DNA of 64,000 bases from an uncultured Collinsella sp. (GTDB lineage Bacteria > Actinomycetota > Coriobacteriia > Coriobacteriales > Coriobacteriaceae). Within the stretch, counting starts at the first letter, position 1, and the number at the start of each line of letters is the position of its first letter. The notes under the pieces were generated by a model. That model saw nothing but the letters and a program-made list of their open reading frames with translations. It had not been told where the DNA came from and searched no databases. A program made the translations under genes and the position numbers. The stretch spans positions 138,043 through 202,042 of the forward strand of contig CATYVH010000001.1 of the NCBI GenBank assembly GCA_958413765.1, given 5' to 3'. Shown one piece after another: positions 33,563 through 43,900 of the stretch.

Positions 33563-35076
33563 TACAGCTCGCCTCCCTTCCCGGCAAAAGCGGGCGCGAC
33601 GGAAAGCGCGGGCGCACCCGTGGCGGCATCGGCAAAGCCGCGCTCCAGGGCGCGGGCAAACGTGAGCAGCTGACGGTCCTTAAAGGCCGGACCCACCAGC
33701 TGGGCAGAAACGGGCAGCTGAGTATCCTCGCCCAGGCCCAGCGGCACCGAGATACCGCCGTTGCCGCAGATGTTGAGCGAAATGGTGTACAGGTCGGAGA
33801 GGTACATCTGCGTGGGGTCGCTGATCTCGCCAAACTTAAAGGCCGTGCGCGGCGAGGCGGGCATGAGGATGGTGTCCACCTTGGCATACGCGGCGTCGTA
33901 GTCCTGCGTGATGAGCGTGCGGGCCTTTTGCGCAGCGTAGTAGTACTTGTCGTACACGCCCGAGCTCAGCAGGTAGGCGCCGAGCATCTGACGGCGCTTG
34001 GCCTCGGCACCAAAGCCGTGGGCGCGCGAAAGCGAGCTCTGGTCGGACAGGTTGGCGCAGCCCTCCTCCTGGTAGCCGTAGCGAATGCCGTCGAAGCGGG
34101 CCAGGTTGGAGAACGCCTCGGCCGGGCCGATGACGTAGTAGGCGGCGATGGCGGCGTCCAGGTGCGGCAGGTCGACCTCGACCAGCTCGGCGCCCTGGTT
34201 CTGCAGCTCCTGGGCGGCGCGCTGAACAGCGGCCTTGACCTCGGGCGTCAGGCCCTCGGCCTCCATAAACGCGGGGATGATGCCCACGCGCTTGCCCTCG
34301 ATGCTGTCGTTGAGATGCTCGGTAAAGTCGACGGCGCAATCCTGGCTGGTGCAGTCGTACGGATCGTGGCCCGCACCGGTAAGCGCGTTCATGGCCAGCG
34401 CGACATCCTCGACCGTGCGGCCAAAGGGGCCCACCTGGTCGAGCGACGAGCCAAAGGCAACCACGCCGTAACGGCTCACGGCGCCATACGTGGGCTTAAA
34501 GCCCACCACGCCGCACAGCGACGCCGGCTGGCGGATGGAGCCACCGGTGTCCGAGCCCAGCGAGAGCGCAACCTCGCCCGCGGCGACGGCGGCAGCGGAG
34601 CCGCCCGAGGAGCCGCCGGGCACGCGCTCGGTATCCCAGGGGTTGTTGGTGCGGTGGAAGGCCGAGCTCTCGGTGGAGCTGCCAAAGGCGAACTCGTCCA
34701 TGTTGGCCTTGCCCATGGGCAGGCAGCCGGCGTCGAGCATGCGCTGGACGCAGGTGGCGGTGTAGACGCTCTGGTAGTCCTCGAGCATGCGGGAAGCGCA
34801 GGTGGTGCGCGTGCCCACGAGGTTCATGTTGTCCTTAATGGCCAGCGGCACGCCCGCAAGCGGGGGCAGCGGCTTGCCTGCGGCACGGTCGGCATCCACG
34901 CGCGCGGCGGCCTCGAGCGCAAGCTCGGGCGCCACCTGCAGGAATGCCTGGACCCCACCCTCGCGCGCCTCGATGGCGGCAAGGGAGGCCTGGGCCACCT
35001 CGGTAGCGGTAAAGTCGCCGGCGGCAACGCCCGCGGCGATCTGGGCGGCGGTAAGGGAATCGAAGCTCTGCGCCAT
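33562..35076 (-). CDS. gatA: Aspartyl/glutamyl-tRNA amidotransferase subunit A
   Basis: The 504-residue amidase-signature enzyme supplies ammonia from glutamine to GatB. The catalytic triad is visible: the lysine in PLAIKDNMNLVG near residue 79, the cis-serine in SDTGGSIRQPA near 178, and the nucleophile in GGSSGGSAAAVAAG near 154. The stop overlaps the gatB start, and the start overlaps the gatC stop (TAATG type), so the three are coupled. Confidence 0.97.
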   Translation of the reverse strand: MAQSFDSLTAAQIAAGVAAGDFTATEVAQASLAAIEAREGGVQAFLQVAPELALEAAARVDADRAAGKPLPPLAGVPLAIKDNMNLVGTRTTCASRMLEDYQSVYTATCVQRMLDAGCLPMGKANMDEFAFGSSTESSAFHRTNNPWDTERVPGGSSGGSAAAVAAGEVALSLGSDTGGSIRQPASLCGVVGFKPTYGAVSRYGVVAFGSSLDQVGPFGRTVEDVALAMNALTGAGHDPYDCTSQDCAVDFTEHLNDSIEGKRVGIIPAFMEAEGLTPEVKAAVQRAAQELQNQGAELVEVDLPHLDAAIAAYYVIGPAEAFSNLARFDGIRYGYQEEGCANLSDQSSLSRAHGFGAEAKRRQMLGAYLLSSGVYDKYYYAAQKARTLITQDYDAAYAKVDTILMPASPRTAFKFGEISDPTQMYLSDLYTISLNICGNGGISVPLGLGEDTQLPVSAQLVGPAFKDRQLLTFARALERGFADAATGAPALSVAPAFAGKGGEL

Positions 35077-35387
35077 TACTCGCTCTCCCCCTCTCCCAAA
35101 ATGGACGGCACGCGGAAGTAGCGGTCGCGCGCGCTGCCAGCGTTTTCGAGCGCGACTTCGAGCGGCAGATCGCGCTCGGGCTCGCGCAGGTCATCGCCCA
35201 TCACGTTGGACAGGCTTCCGATGGGATGGAACGTGGGCTCCACGTCGGGCAAGTCATATTGCAAGACGGGCTCGAGCATCTGGACGGCGTCGTTCATGTA
35301 GGACGTCATCTGGGTGAGCTCGTCATCGGTCAGTGCGATCTTTGCGTACTCGGCGATGCCGCGCACGTCTTTCTCGCTGAGTGCCAT
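35076..35387 (-). CDS. gatC: Aspartyl/glutamyl-tRNA amidotransferase subunit C
   Basis: The 103-residue subunit stabilises GatAB. It shows the family order DVRGIAEYAKIALTDDELTQM, then VEPTFHP and the LRED-like VMGDDLREPE. The start at 35387 (MALSEKDV) has GGGAGC upstream. It heads the gatCAB operon. Confidence 0.93.
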   Translation of the reverse strand: MALSEKDVRGIAEYAKIALTDDELTQMTSYMNDAVQMLEPVLQYDLPDVEPTFHPIGSLSNVMGDDLREPERDLPLEVALENAGSARDRYFRVPSILGEGESE

Positions 35388-35567
35388 AGGCGCTCCCTTC
35401 CGCATAACAGATAAACCGCTCTAGTATACAAGGCAATGCCGCTTGGAGCAGGCGCTTTACCCAAATGCAGCGAAAACGTAACGAGGGCGGCGGGCTGGCA
35501 GGCTGCGGACTGGCGGTTCTGGAGCGAAACCGCACCGTCCATAGCGAAAACCGTCTCGCCCACAACG

Positions 35568-35633
35568 AAAACCATCACAACATTCGACGCTTTTCGCCAA
35601 AATCGAGATTTTCATCGAATGTTGTGACGGTTT
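35568..35633. repeat. Palindromic repeat family A, copy 1
   Basis: AAACCATCACAACATTCGA ... TCGAATGTTGTGACGGTTT, 66 bp, with a central TTTTCGCCAAAATCGAGATTT. The same element occurs at 45862, 50094 and 51336. Confidence 0.8.
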
Positions 35634-35643
35634 GGAAGTCCCG

Positions 35644-35678
35644 ACCACCACAAAGGTGCCTGTCCCCGTTGTGGTGGT
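35644..35678. repeat. Palindromic repeat family B, copy 1
   Basis: ACCACCACAAAGGTGCCTG ... TTGTGGTGGT hairpin, 35 bp, 10 bp from a family A element. Other copies lie at 44849, 45809, 47381 and 57967. Confidence 0.75.
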
Positions 35679-35691
35679 TCTGAACGATGTC

Positions 35692-36630
35692 TTATGCCGA
35701 GGCCTTGGCCTTGCGGCGCTTGCGGACCGCGTGGATCACGATATCCAGCAGCAACAGCACAATGGCTACGACCACGATGAGCACGGCAAACTCGCGCTTG
35801 CCCCAGTGGCGGCCAGCCAGCGACTTTTGCTTGTCGACGTCCTTCTTGTTGTACTTGGTGCGCACGCAATGCACCAGCAGGCGATGGTCGTTCACGCCGT
35901 AGGGCGTGCAGGTGACGAGCGTCACCTTGTCGGCGCCGGGCTCGATGGTCAGCGACTCCATCTCCTCGGGCAGCACCACCTCGGAGTCCACCATCTTGTA
36001 GGCGAGCGTCTTGTTCATGGTGTGCAGCAGCACCAGGTCGCCGGGCTCCAGCGAGTGGATGTCGTCGAACATGCTCAGGTTGCGCATGCCCGAGTGCGCG
36101 GTGAGCACGCAATGCGTCGAGGTGCCGCCCACCGGCAGGCTCGTGCCTTCCAAGTGCCCGACGCCCGCCATAAGGACTTCTTCGCTCGTGCCGTGGTAGA
36201 TGGGCATGCTCACGTCGATGGAGGGGATCTCGACCCAGCTCATCATGGGGTCGCGGTCAAAGATGAGCTGCTGGGCGTAGGGCTCGATCTGGTCGGCGGG
36301 AAGCTCGGTGGCCTCGCCCGCCAGCTGCTCGTTAAAGGAGCGCGCCTGGAGCAGGATGCGCTCGCGCTCCTCGGCAGATAGCGCGTCCACGGTGCTGGAC
36401 ACGGTGCTGATCTGGTTGAACACGCCCGAGGCCTCGAGCCGGTCCAAAATCCACGGCCAGGTCATAAGGCCCACGCCAATAAGGATGATGACGATAGTGA
36501 TGAGCCGATCGGCCCAGCGCGGCAGCCGCTTGCGGCGGCGCTTGGGCTTTGGTTGAGGTTTGGGCTGAGGGCTTGAGCCGCCGTTGTCCGCGGCGTTATT
36601 GCTCTTCATATGTTTGGCGCCCTGCACCAT
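35692..36630 (-). CDS. Class C sortase (pilin polymerase)
   Basis: The 312-residue membrane transpeptidase has a basic N-terminus, a transmembrane helix at about 43-62 and the sortase domain. The catalytic His179 is in LTAHSG, Cys241 in TLVTCTPYG and Arg250 in NDHRLLV. A second transmembrane helix near 285-303 and a basic tail follow. The C-terminal anchor and TLVTCTPYGVN are typical of class C enzymes that link pilin subunits. The start at 36630 has GAGGAG upstream; MKSNN at 36609 is the alternative. It lies just after the gene cluster of three sortase substrates, separated by a small gene. Confidence 0.92.
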   Translation of the reverse strand: MVQGAKHMKSNNAADNGGSSPQPKPQPKPKRRRKRLPRWADRLITIVIILIGVGLMTWPWILDRLEASGVFNQISTVSSTVDALSAEERERILLQARSFNEQLAGEATELPADQIEPYAQQLIFDRDPMMSWVEIPSIDVSMPIYHGTSEEVLMAGVGHLEGTSLPVGGTSTHCVLTAHSGMRNLSMFDDIHSLEPGDLVLLHTMNKTLAYKMVDSEVVLPEEMESLTIEPGADKVTLVTCTPYGVNDHRLLVHCVRTKYNKKDVDKQKSLAGRHWGKREFAVLIVVVAIVLLLLDIVIHAVRKRRKAKASA

Positions 36631-36761
36631 CGCCAGTCACTCCTCTACAGCTCAGGTTGTCTAAACAAATAATAGCCGATTAGCAAACTCATGCACCGGA
36701 CAACGCAGCCTGACATCATTGCACAGCGCGAGTATGGGCCCGCATTTGAGTTTTCAAAATG

Positions 36762-36787
36762 TCCCGAATCGACTGGGCGATTCGGGA
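36762..36787. promoter_or_regulatory. Perfect dyad adjoining a TACAAT hexamer
   Basis: TCCCGAATCG-ACTGGG-CGATTCGGGA is a 10-bp perfect inverted repeat. On the plus strand TACAAT (36788-36793) follows directly. It could be an operator overlapping a plus-strand promoter, but no convincing -35 was found. Confidence 0.4.
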
Positions 36788-36862
36788 TACAATGTCAATA
36801 GAAAACGACGCACCCCGCGTAAATGTTTGGGAGCGCGGGCGGCCTAGTTTTCAGTTTTTGTT

Positions 36863-36895
36863 AAATGCCCGGGATCCGACCCCCGGGCATTCTTA
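36863..36895. terminator. Hairpin terminator after the small membrane peptide gene
   Basis: AATGCCCGGG/CCCGGGCATT stem ends right at the stop codon of the 49-residue ORF. A T-rich tail (TTCTTATTT) on the plus strand makes it usable in both directions. Confidence 0.65.
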
Positions 36896-37042
36896 TTTGC
36901 GCTTTCGGCGCAAATGCCGTCCACCGTCCGCACCGCGCGTGCGCCTACGGACCTTAAACCGAACCTCATACGAGTCAAGAAACGCGATGACGAACGTGCC
37001 CACCGCCGCGAGGGCGGCGAGCGCGTTAAGGAATTTCAGCAT
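36893..37042 (-). CDS. 49-residue membrane peptide with basic tail
   Basis: A hydrophobic stretch (LNALAALAAVGTFVIAFL, about residues 4-22) is followed by a strongly basic tail rich in arginine ending RRKRK. A perfect GGAGGT ribosome site lies 8 bases before the ATG and a terminator follows, so it is probably translated. No family was recognised. A single helix with a charged tail fits a type I-toxin-like peptide or a small membrane anchor. It sits between the pilin cluster and the sortase. The flanking upstream region has no other gene. Confidence 0.55.
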   Translation of the reverse strand: MLKFLNALAALAAVGTFVIAFLDSYEVRFKVRRRTRGADGGRHLRRKRK

Positions 37043-37209
37043 ATGGTGACCTCCGATCGAGTCGTCGGCCGCCCGCGCACGGAATGCGTCGCAAGGGTAT
37101 TTTACTGCGAGTGTATGCACCCACGCCTGGTAAACGCGATTTTGACAAACATCTGTTCGATATTCATACGCTTGATCCAACGGGCAATGGAGGCTGGCTG
37201 CGTTATCCC

Positions 37210-37250
37210 AAAAAAACGGGGCAAACTCCAGTGCGGAGTCTGCCCCGAAA
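37210..37250 (-). terminator. Terminator of the pilin gene cluster
   Basis: On the minus strand: CGGGGCAGACTCC-GCACT-GGAGTTTGCCCCG followed by TTTTTTT, about 100 bp after the last pilin stop codon. It separates the surface-protein genes from the sortase. Confidence 0.82.
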
Positions 37251-37347
37251 AGAGAATGGCAAAGCAAGAACGTGGATGGACGAGAAAAGTGTCCGCAAGT
37301 CTCATGGCCAACACATCCCACCTGCCAAAGGGATGGATGAGCGAGCG

Positions 37348-39177
37348 TTACTCCTGCTCGGACTCCTCAGCCTGCTTACGGCTGCGGATGAGGTGCGCCA
37401 CGCCGATGCACAGCACCGCGCCACCGGCGATCCAAGTGAAAGTCACGCCGTTAAGGCCGGTCAGCGGGAGGCCCACGGACTTGGTGTTGCCGACATTGAT
37501 GGTGACCTCGCCGGCATCAGCGTTGGTGCCGGTGTTTTCTTGACCATGAAGAGCATTGTCGCCGACATTACCGTCAAGCTTGCCGAAGGCGATGTCGGTG
37601 CGCTTCTCGTCTGCCTCAGACACCTTTGCCTCAAGGGTCTTCACCTTCATCGTGTCTTTGTTATACGTCGCGGTGATGATGAAGGTGAAGGGGTCGGCCT
37701 TGGTGGGGTACTTGGCAGGGTCGGGGGTCTGGACCTCAGTCACCTTGTAGGAGCCGGCGTCGAGGCCGGAAACGGAGATCTTGCCTTCTTTGTCGGACGT
37801 GAACTTCACACACTCGGGAAGGTTTTCAGTATTGGTGACGGTCACGAGCTGACCCGCGACGACACTGACGCCATCAACAGTACCCTCCGTCGAGGCAATA
37901 TACTGGTTTTCGGTATTCTTGTCCGCGGACTGGATGGTGAAGACGGCATTCTCAAGGCCCTGCTCGGTGCCCTGGTCGACCTTCTTGAGGTTGAGCTTGA
38001 ACGCAAAGTCGGCGACGGTGTCCTCGATCGTCGTGCCCGTGCCAACGCCATACGGGTTGTTGGAGTACTCAAGCTTAACGGTGTTGGGGTTGCCACCCTT
38101 CTGAGTATTGTCAGTAGTGTTACCAATCACGGCATTGCCGTTGAGCACCGCCTTGTAGAAGACGACTATCTGAGTGCTGGCGCCTACCTTTGAAATCTCC
38201 TTGAGATACTTACCGTGCTCTCCCGCATTAGCGTTAATAGCCAAGGTGGTAGTTCCATCAGCATTGGTGGTTGGCGTCACAGTAAAGTTCTCTGTAATGT
38301 CGGCATATTGATCAATGTTGTTCTGATCTTTGTTTACAGCAAAAACTTGAGTTTGGCCATCAACATAGCTGAGGCCCTTGGAAAGGGTGTCAGTGAACCT
38401 ATAGGTATAGCTATCGTAAGTAGCGTAGTTGCTGGCGATCGTGCCGGTGAGCTTGTAATTGACCTCCTGGCCGATCTGCGAATCGGCGACGTCATCCCAA
38501 TCTTTCACAGGCACGGTCGTGAGGTCATCCTCCGCCTTGTTATCATCAAGAATCTTCTTTTCAACCGTGGGGACGCTCTTCTTAGGGGTAATATTCACAG
38601 TTGTGTCCGTACCGTCAATAAGAGCGTACACCGGAGCTGAATAAGCATCGGTCGACTTGTCCCTGGGCTTTACCGTCGTATCAGTGAGGAACAGCCAGTA
38701 GCCGGCGTCAAGATTGGAAAGAGACGGCTGTGCGGCAGACGTCCTCTGCCACGTTGCATTGTTCTTCAAATTGTCGGCGATCATGCTCAGAACATTATCG
38801 CTTGCGACCTGAGAAGTGCTCCCAGTCACGCCTGACTTCTCGTTCAGCCAATCAGCGGCATCCTGGGCAGTCGTTTTGTTGTAGGCAGGCTCTTTTTTCT
38901 GAATTGCACGAACAACTGCGTCCTGAATTGCCTGTTGCTCTGTCACGTTTGTGCCCGCCCACTGAATGTTCTTTACAGTGGAGCCATTTACGTCAGCAGC
39001 GAAGATTTGAATGCCCTTATAAGTCGTTGATCCAGCGTAGTCACCGTAATCGAACGTAACGGTCGTGTTGCCCGCTGCAAACGCCATGGTCACCGGGGCC
39101 ATCACGCCGCCGAAGCTCAGGGCCGCCGTGAGGCCGGCGGTTACTGCCAGGCATGCGATGTTCTTGCTCATGCTCAT
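37348..39177 (-). CDS. Sortase-anchored pilin, LPLTG sorting signal (probable backbone)
   Basis: The 609-residue protein has a signal peptide (cleavage likely after AFA near residue 34), isopeptide-forming pilin domains, a Cna-B-like domain (about 430-550: FKLNLKKVDQGTEQGLENAVF, SGLDAGSYKVTEVQTP), and the C-terminal sorting signal LPLTG with hydrophobic helix and RSRK tail. The segment NITPKKSVPTVEKKI resembles a pilin motif whose lysine is the intermolecular link. The start at 39177 has GGAGG upstream. It is the most likely polymerised subunit, being nearest to the class C sortase. Confidence 0.85.
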   Translation of the reverse strand: MSMSKNIACLAVTAGLTAALSFGGVMAPVTMAFAAGNTTVTFDYGDYAGSTTYKGIQIFAADVNGSTVKNIQWAGTNVTEQQAIQDAVVRAIQKKEPAYNKTTAQDAADWLNEKSGVTGSTSQVASDNVLSMIADNLKNNATWQRTSAAQPSLSNLDAGYWLFLTDTTVKPRDKSTDAYSAPVYALIDGTDTTVNITPKKSVPTVEKKILDDNKAEDDLTTVPVKDWDDVADSQIGQEVNYKLTGTIASNYATYDSYTYRFTDTLSKGLSYVDGQTQVFAVNKDQNNIDQYADITENFTVTPTTNADGTTTLAINANAGEHGKYLKEISKVGASTQIVVFYKAVLNGNAVIGNTTDNTQKGGNPNTVKLEYSNNPYGVGTGTTIEDTVADFAFKLNLKKVDQGTEQGLENAVFTIQSADKNTENQYIASTEGTVDGVSVVAGQLVTVTNTENLPECVKFTSDKEGKISVSGLDAGSYKVTEVQTPDPAKYPTKADPFTFIITATYNKDTMKVKTLEAKVSEADEKRTDIAFGKLDGNVGDNALHGQENTGTNADAGEVTINVGNTKSVGLPLTGLNGVTFTWIAGGAVLCIGVAHLIRSRKQAEESEQE

Positions 39178-39285
39178 CTTCTTTTCCTCCGTTTTCCGTT
39201 TGATTCTCATTCGATCGATCATCATCTGTCTGTGTCTTAGCATCTACTTCGCTACGTCTCGCCCCGCTCTCTGTGGGGCTGCCAG

Positions 39286-40956
39286 CTACTCTTTATGGCT
39301 GCCACCTCCCCGCTTGACCAGGAGCGCGACCACGATGAGCGCGGCTCCGGCGACCGCTGCGGCGGCCGCGGCGTACATTGCCATATCGCCAGTCGAGGGC
39401 ATAAAGCCTCCGGTGGTAATGCTAGGGGGTGTGCCGGTGGGCGTGTTGATGAGCGACGCCTCCAGGCTGCCCGTCGACCCGTCCGCGCTGTCGGCGCGCA
39501 GGGGCGACTCGGCCGTGATGGTGAGTTTGGGCTTGGCGGCGGCCACCTGGTCGACGTCCAGGCCCTCGGCCTTGACCGTCACGGAGTGCGTGCCCTCAAA
39601 GGCGGTGTAGCCCTTGGGCGCCTTGAGCTCGCGGACCTCCAGCTTGCCCGAGTCCACGCCCGAGACGGTCACGCGGCCGTCCTCGCCCGTGGTGACGGTG
39701 GCCTTGCCCTCCGCATCCCACGTGCCGTCGGCCGACAGTGTGCGGCCGCGGTCGTCGGTAATACTCAGGACCGCCCCGGCAAGCGGCTTGTCGCCGTCGC
39801 TGCCGCGCTTGGTGAGCGCGAGATCCCAAGTGTAGGCGCACGCGTCATCGCTCGGCGTGCGGGTGAAGCCGGCGTCGCCGGACTGGTCGGCAAAGGGGGA
39901 GCGCGGGTAGCGCAGGTAGACCTCGTTGGGGTTGCCCTTCGCGATGCCGTGGTTGCACGCGCTGTTGAGCGGCGCATTGTACACGGCGACCACGCGGGCG
40001 CCCGCGGTGAAGGCGTCGGCCCCGCCGAGCGCGGCGATCAGGTCGCCGGTGCGCACGGTGAAGGTCTTGCCGTCCGCCGCTACCTTGGTGGCGCACTGGG
40101 CCGTGATATCGGTCCAGCCCTTCGCGGGCTCGGTGCCGGCGCGGCCGTCCTTGTCGGCCGAGACGGCGTCGAAGCCGCCGTCCGCGCCCGCCGCCGCGTA
40201 TACGCGCATGCTCGCGGCCACCTTGGAGGGGTCGAGCCCCGCGCTCATGGTGTCGACGAACCGCACCGCATAGGTGTCGTAGGCGGCAAGGCCCGCCGGG
40301 ACCGTGGCAGAGAGGCGCCAGTACAGGTCGTCGGCGACCGTGGCGTCGGCGGCCTTCTGCCAGGCGGCGGTGCTGTCCTCCAGCACGTGCTTGGAGACCT
40401 TGGGCGTCGCCGCCTTGGGCTTGACGGTGACGGCGCTGCCGCCGACCAGAACCATGATCGGCGCGGTGCCGGCCTCGCCCTGGGCGATGGCGTCGTCGTC
40501 GGCGACGATGAGCCAGTAGCCGCAGGGCAGCTCGGCCGCCGTGCCCGCGTTGAGGGCCGCGAGCTCGGCGCCAGAGCTCTGGAGGGAACGAGCGAGCTGC
40601 GCGCTCAGCGCGCTCGTAAGGTGGGAATCGGTGTTGAGCCACTCGGCAGCTTCCTGCGCGGTGGTCTGGGAATTGGGCATGCCGGCGCTGTGCAGCACAG
40701 GCAGCGCGGCGTCGCGCACGGCGTCGCTTGCCCAGGCGAGGTCGGTGGCGATCTTGGCGTCGCTGTCGCCGTCGACGACGTTGGCGCTAAAGATCTGGTA
40801 GGCGTCGTAGCTGCGCGCCACGGTGCCGCTCACCGTGATGGAACCGGTCGAGGTCGGCGCGGCCTGCGCGGATGCGGGGAACACAACCGCGCAGGTGCCG
40901 ATCAGGAGGGTAAGCAGCGCAAACAAGATCGGGAAGGAGCAAACTTTCTTATTCAC
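39286..40956 (-). CDS. Sortase-anchored pilin-like protein, MPSTG sorting signal
   Basis: The protein of about 556 residues starts at GTG 40956, with GGGAGG upstream. A signal peptide ends near AQA, an isopeptide-type pilin domain follows (SGTVARSYDAYQIFSANVV), then a Cna-B-like region (LTKRGSDGDKPLAGAVLSI, LEVRELKAPKGYTAFEG). The C-terminal signal is FMPSTGDMAMY with an alanine-rich helix and KRGGG tail. MPSTG departs from LPXTG and may be linked by another sortase or at another efficiency. It is much more GC-rich than its two neighbours, which suggests a separate origin. It overlaps the upstream gene's end by 8 bp. Confidence 0.82.
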   Translation of the reverse strand: MNKKVCSFPILFALLTLLIGTCAVVFPASAQAAPTSTGSITVSGTVARSYDAYQIFSANVVDGDSDAKIATDLAWASDAVRDAALPVLHSAGMPNSQTTAQEAAEWLNTDSHLTSALSAQLARSLQSSGAELAALNAGTAAELPCGYWLIVADDDAIAQGEAGTAPIMVLVGGSAVTVKPKAATPKVSKHVLEDSTAAWQKAADATVADDLYWRLSATVPAGLAAYDTYAVRFVDTMSAGLDPSKVAASMRVYAAAGADGGFDAVSADKDGRAGTEPAKGWTDITAQCATKVAADGKTFTVRTGDLIAALGGADAFTAGARVVAVYNAPLNSACNHGIAKGNPNEVYLRYPRSPFADQSGDAGFTRTPSDDACAYTWDLALTKRGSDGDKPLAGAVLSITDDRGRTLSADGTWDAEGKATVTTGEDGRVTVSGVDSGKLEVRELKAPKGYTAFEGTHSVTVKAEGLDVDQVAAAKPKLTITAESPLRADSADGSTGSLEASLINTPTGTPPSITTGGFMPSTGDMAMYAAAAAAVAGAALIVVALLVKRGGGSHKE

Positions 40957-43900
40957 GACGCTTACCTCCCTTCGCATTCGCCTTGCGACGAATGTGCATC
41001 CAGGCCGCAGCAGCGCAAAGCACCACCGCGCCGGCAAGGTACGTCAGAGTGACGCCCGACATACCAGAAAGGGGCAAAGAGGTGGAGTAGGTGTTGGTGA
41101 AGGTGGGGGTGGAACTTTCAGTGAGTTCGCGGCCCGTGTCGTTGGTCACTGGCTTGCCATCACGATCCTGAATCTGCTTGTAGGTCGCAGTGACGTCGAT
41201 ATGGTGGTTAGAGTCGTCAGTCGCGTTAACCGTAATCTGATAGACCGACTTGTCGTACGTATAGTGCGAGAACAGCGAACCGTCGTCTTTCTCGCGCACG
41301 TAGTACGTGAAGGTCTTGGAAGCACCACGGCCAGCGGGGCCAGACGCGAGCTGGTCGAGTTGATCGAGTTTGTAATCAATCTTGTCGAAGCTCAGGGTCT
41401 GGGACTTGTCGCCGTCGGCAGTGGTGGACTTGCTGCTAACGATATCCGTAAAATCTGTGTCGGTCGCAAGCTGGAGCGTGAACTCCTTCATCTCGCCACC
41501 CTCAACGACCTTAGTCGCCATAGGCGTCCAGGAGCCCTTCGAGTCGTACGGAGTGAACTTGTTAGTGAAAGTCGTGGAGTCACCCTCACAGATAATTGGA
41601 TAATAGTCTCCACTCTTCTGCACCTTGCTCCTCGCTTTTACGTTCTCCCACTTCCCAGACGACTCGCGGAATTCGTACTTGGTTACACCGACGTTTTTAA
41701 TCGTGTAGTTATGGATGTAAAGATCCTTCAGTTGGCTTGAGTTTTCTTTACTCGGAACAGACATGAGCAAGGTCTTGGTATCTTCGGCCGTCACCACAAT
41801 CTTATACACGCTGGAGTCGTACGTGATGCCAGAATCACCACCGGGGTCTTCGACCAAGTAGTATGTGATTTCGTTACCCGCGCCACTCGATGCGAATTGT
41901 TCACCAAGGTCAAACGTAATGCTGCCTTCTGCATCATTTGCTGCTGTTCCAACCTCGGTGCAAACGTCGCGATTGAATGTCGTGCCAGCTGTCGTGCCAG
42001 CCAAAGGGTCGTCTGAATCCTTGCGATACACCGTAAAGGAGAACTCCCCATCATTGAGCTTGCGGCCTTCCAGCTTCTTGGTCGCCTTGAGCTTGAGGCT
42101 CGGATAGACATACGTGTCCTCAGGCGCGCCCATGTACAGGTCGCCGTTCGACATGATGCCGCCGCCATGGTTCCAGGAATAATTGCCCGTGATAAACGTC
42201 GCGCCCGCCTCTAGCGCAGCCTTTCGCGCATTGATCGCCTCGGGGTCTTGAGCCTTAACATCCGAACTCAGGCCGATGCTTTTATATACCTGCACGCCAC
42301 CGTTAGCGGGGATAGTAATGGCTTTCTGGAGCTCTAAGCTTCCCCGATACTTAGCATCGCCGCCGCCAAGCATTTTGCCAATCACCGCCGCGATCGGAGT
42401 CGTATGACCCTCCGCCGCAAGGAAGAAGTCCGCGTGGCCGTTTTCGCGAAACACTTCGGCATTGTAGGCGTCGGAGTCCTGGTCCTTACCGTGACCACCG
42501 CCGGAAAGATGGGGGGTGCCGTTATTGCCTGTATTACTCACGGATTCGTAGTCGTTCGCGTTTTGCTCATTTCCGGCAGAAGTATTACCGAAAATCGCCG
42601 TGCCGTCGGTGCCTGTCACCAAAGTCTTACCCGTCGGGCAAACCGCAACGCCGCCACCGTAGCCACCGGCCTCATTGCTGCTTATATAGGAGTTATAGAC
42701 AAATAGCCTACCAGCATTAGACGCGACCTTAGAATCGCCCTGGACGAAGATGCCGCCTCCACCCCAGTCAAAGCGAGACATGCAGTGGTTATTAGTGATA
42801 TAGACTGGATTTGAATTTGACGTTCCTTTTATCATCGCGTCAACCATCTGGCCCACGCGAATGCCGGCACCCTCAGAGCGAAAACTCACGTTAGAGGCAA
42901 TAGTTCCCCCCGTAATGTTGAGCCATGCCATTGTCTTGCGCGAGCTCGCCCCTTGGTGTTCGATGTCGGTCACATAGACGCCGCCGCCGGCTTCCTCAGA
43001 ATAGTTGCCCGTGATCTGGCCGCCCGAAATGGTGACATGAGTACCGTTTTTAGCGGCAAGTCCAGCACCGCCATGATCGCCATTACCATCGTTACCACAG
43101 TAATTGGCATATTTATTGTTAGTAATGTAGCCACCAGAAACAGTAACGCTGCCGCCTTCGGCCATGATGCCGCCGCCGAAACCAACACCAGTAGCAAGCG
43201 TGCTGTTGCCGGAGATTACGCCATTAGTTATGTTGACCGTGGAGTCTTTAGCATACACACCACCGCCACTAGGAGCACTGTTGCCGGCAATTACGCCACC
43301 GGAAACCTCGAGGGTCGAATTACCGTGTATTTCAATTCCGCCGCCCGCACCCGAGCCAGAAGCTCCACACACATAGCCGCCGCGCATGTTGACGGTAGAG
43401 CCGTTCTCGGCATAGACCAAGCTGCTAACGCTGCCGCCTTGTTTTTGCGTGATCACGCCGCTCACAAGGTTAAACGTGCCGCCCTTGCCGTTGTTGTTAT
43501 ATAGATTGATGAGCTTTAGATTTGCGTTGCCTCCGCACGCCACGATGGCGCCTTTAATCTCAACGTCATGTTTGACAAGTGTCTCGGTTGTGCCTGTTCC
43601 GCTCGGGGACGATTCGGTCACGTAGTAGGTAAGATTAGATGGAATGTTATCGTTATCGTAAGTCAGTTCGGCATTCTTGCCATAATTGGCGGCATTCTTG
43701 TCATAATTATCGGCATTCAGGCTCTGTCCCTGATCAGCTAGCTGCTGGCCCTCGCTGACCGTCTCACCCACCTGTGCAGAATCCCTAATTGTAAGTGACG
43801 CACCACCGGCAACATTGAATAACGGCTTGTCGGCGCTCGAGTGCTTAATCTTATGACCACTTAGGTCAAGGGTGATATTGCTGCCGCCTTTGTTAAGTGT

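Noticed and set aside
31841..33673. 610-residue open frame antisense to gatB
   Set aside because: gatB is certain on the other strand; the antisense frame has no family features and covers the gatB terminator region.
39295..41052. 585-residue open frame antisense to the MPSTG pilin-like gene
   Set aside because: The minus-strand gene has signal peptide, Cna-B-like domain and sorting signal; the plus-strand frame is a GC-driven shadow.
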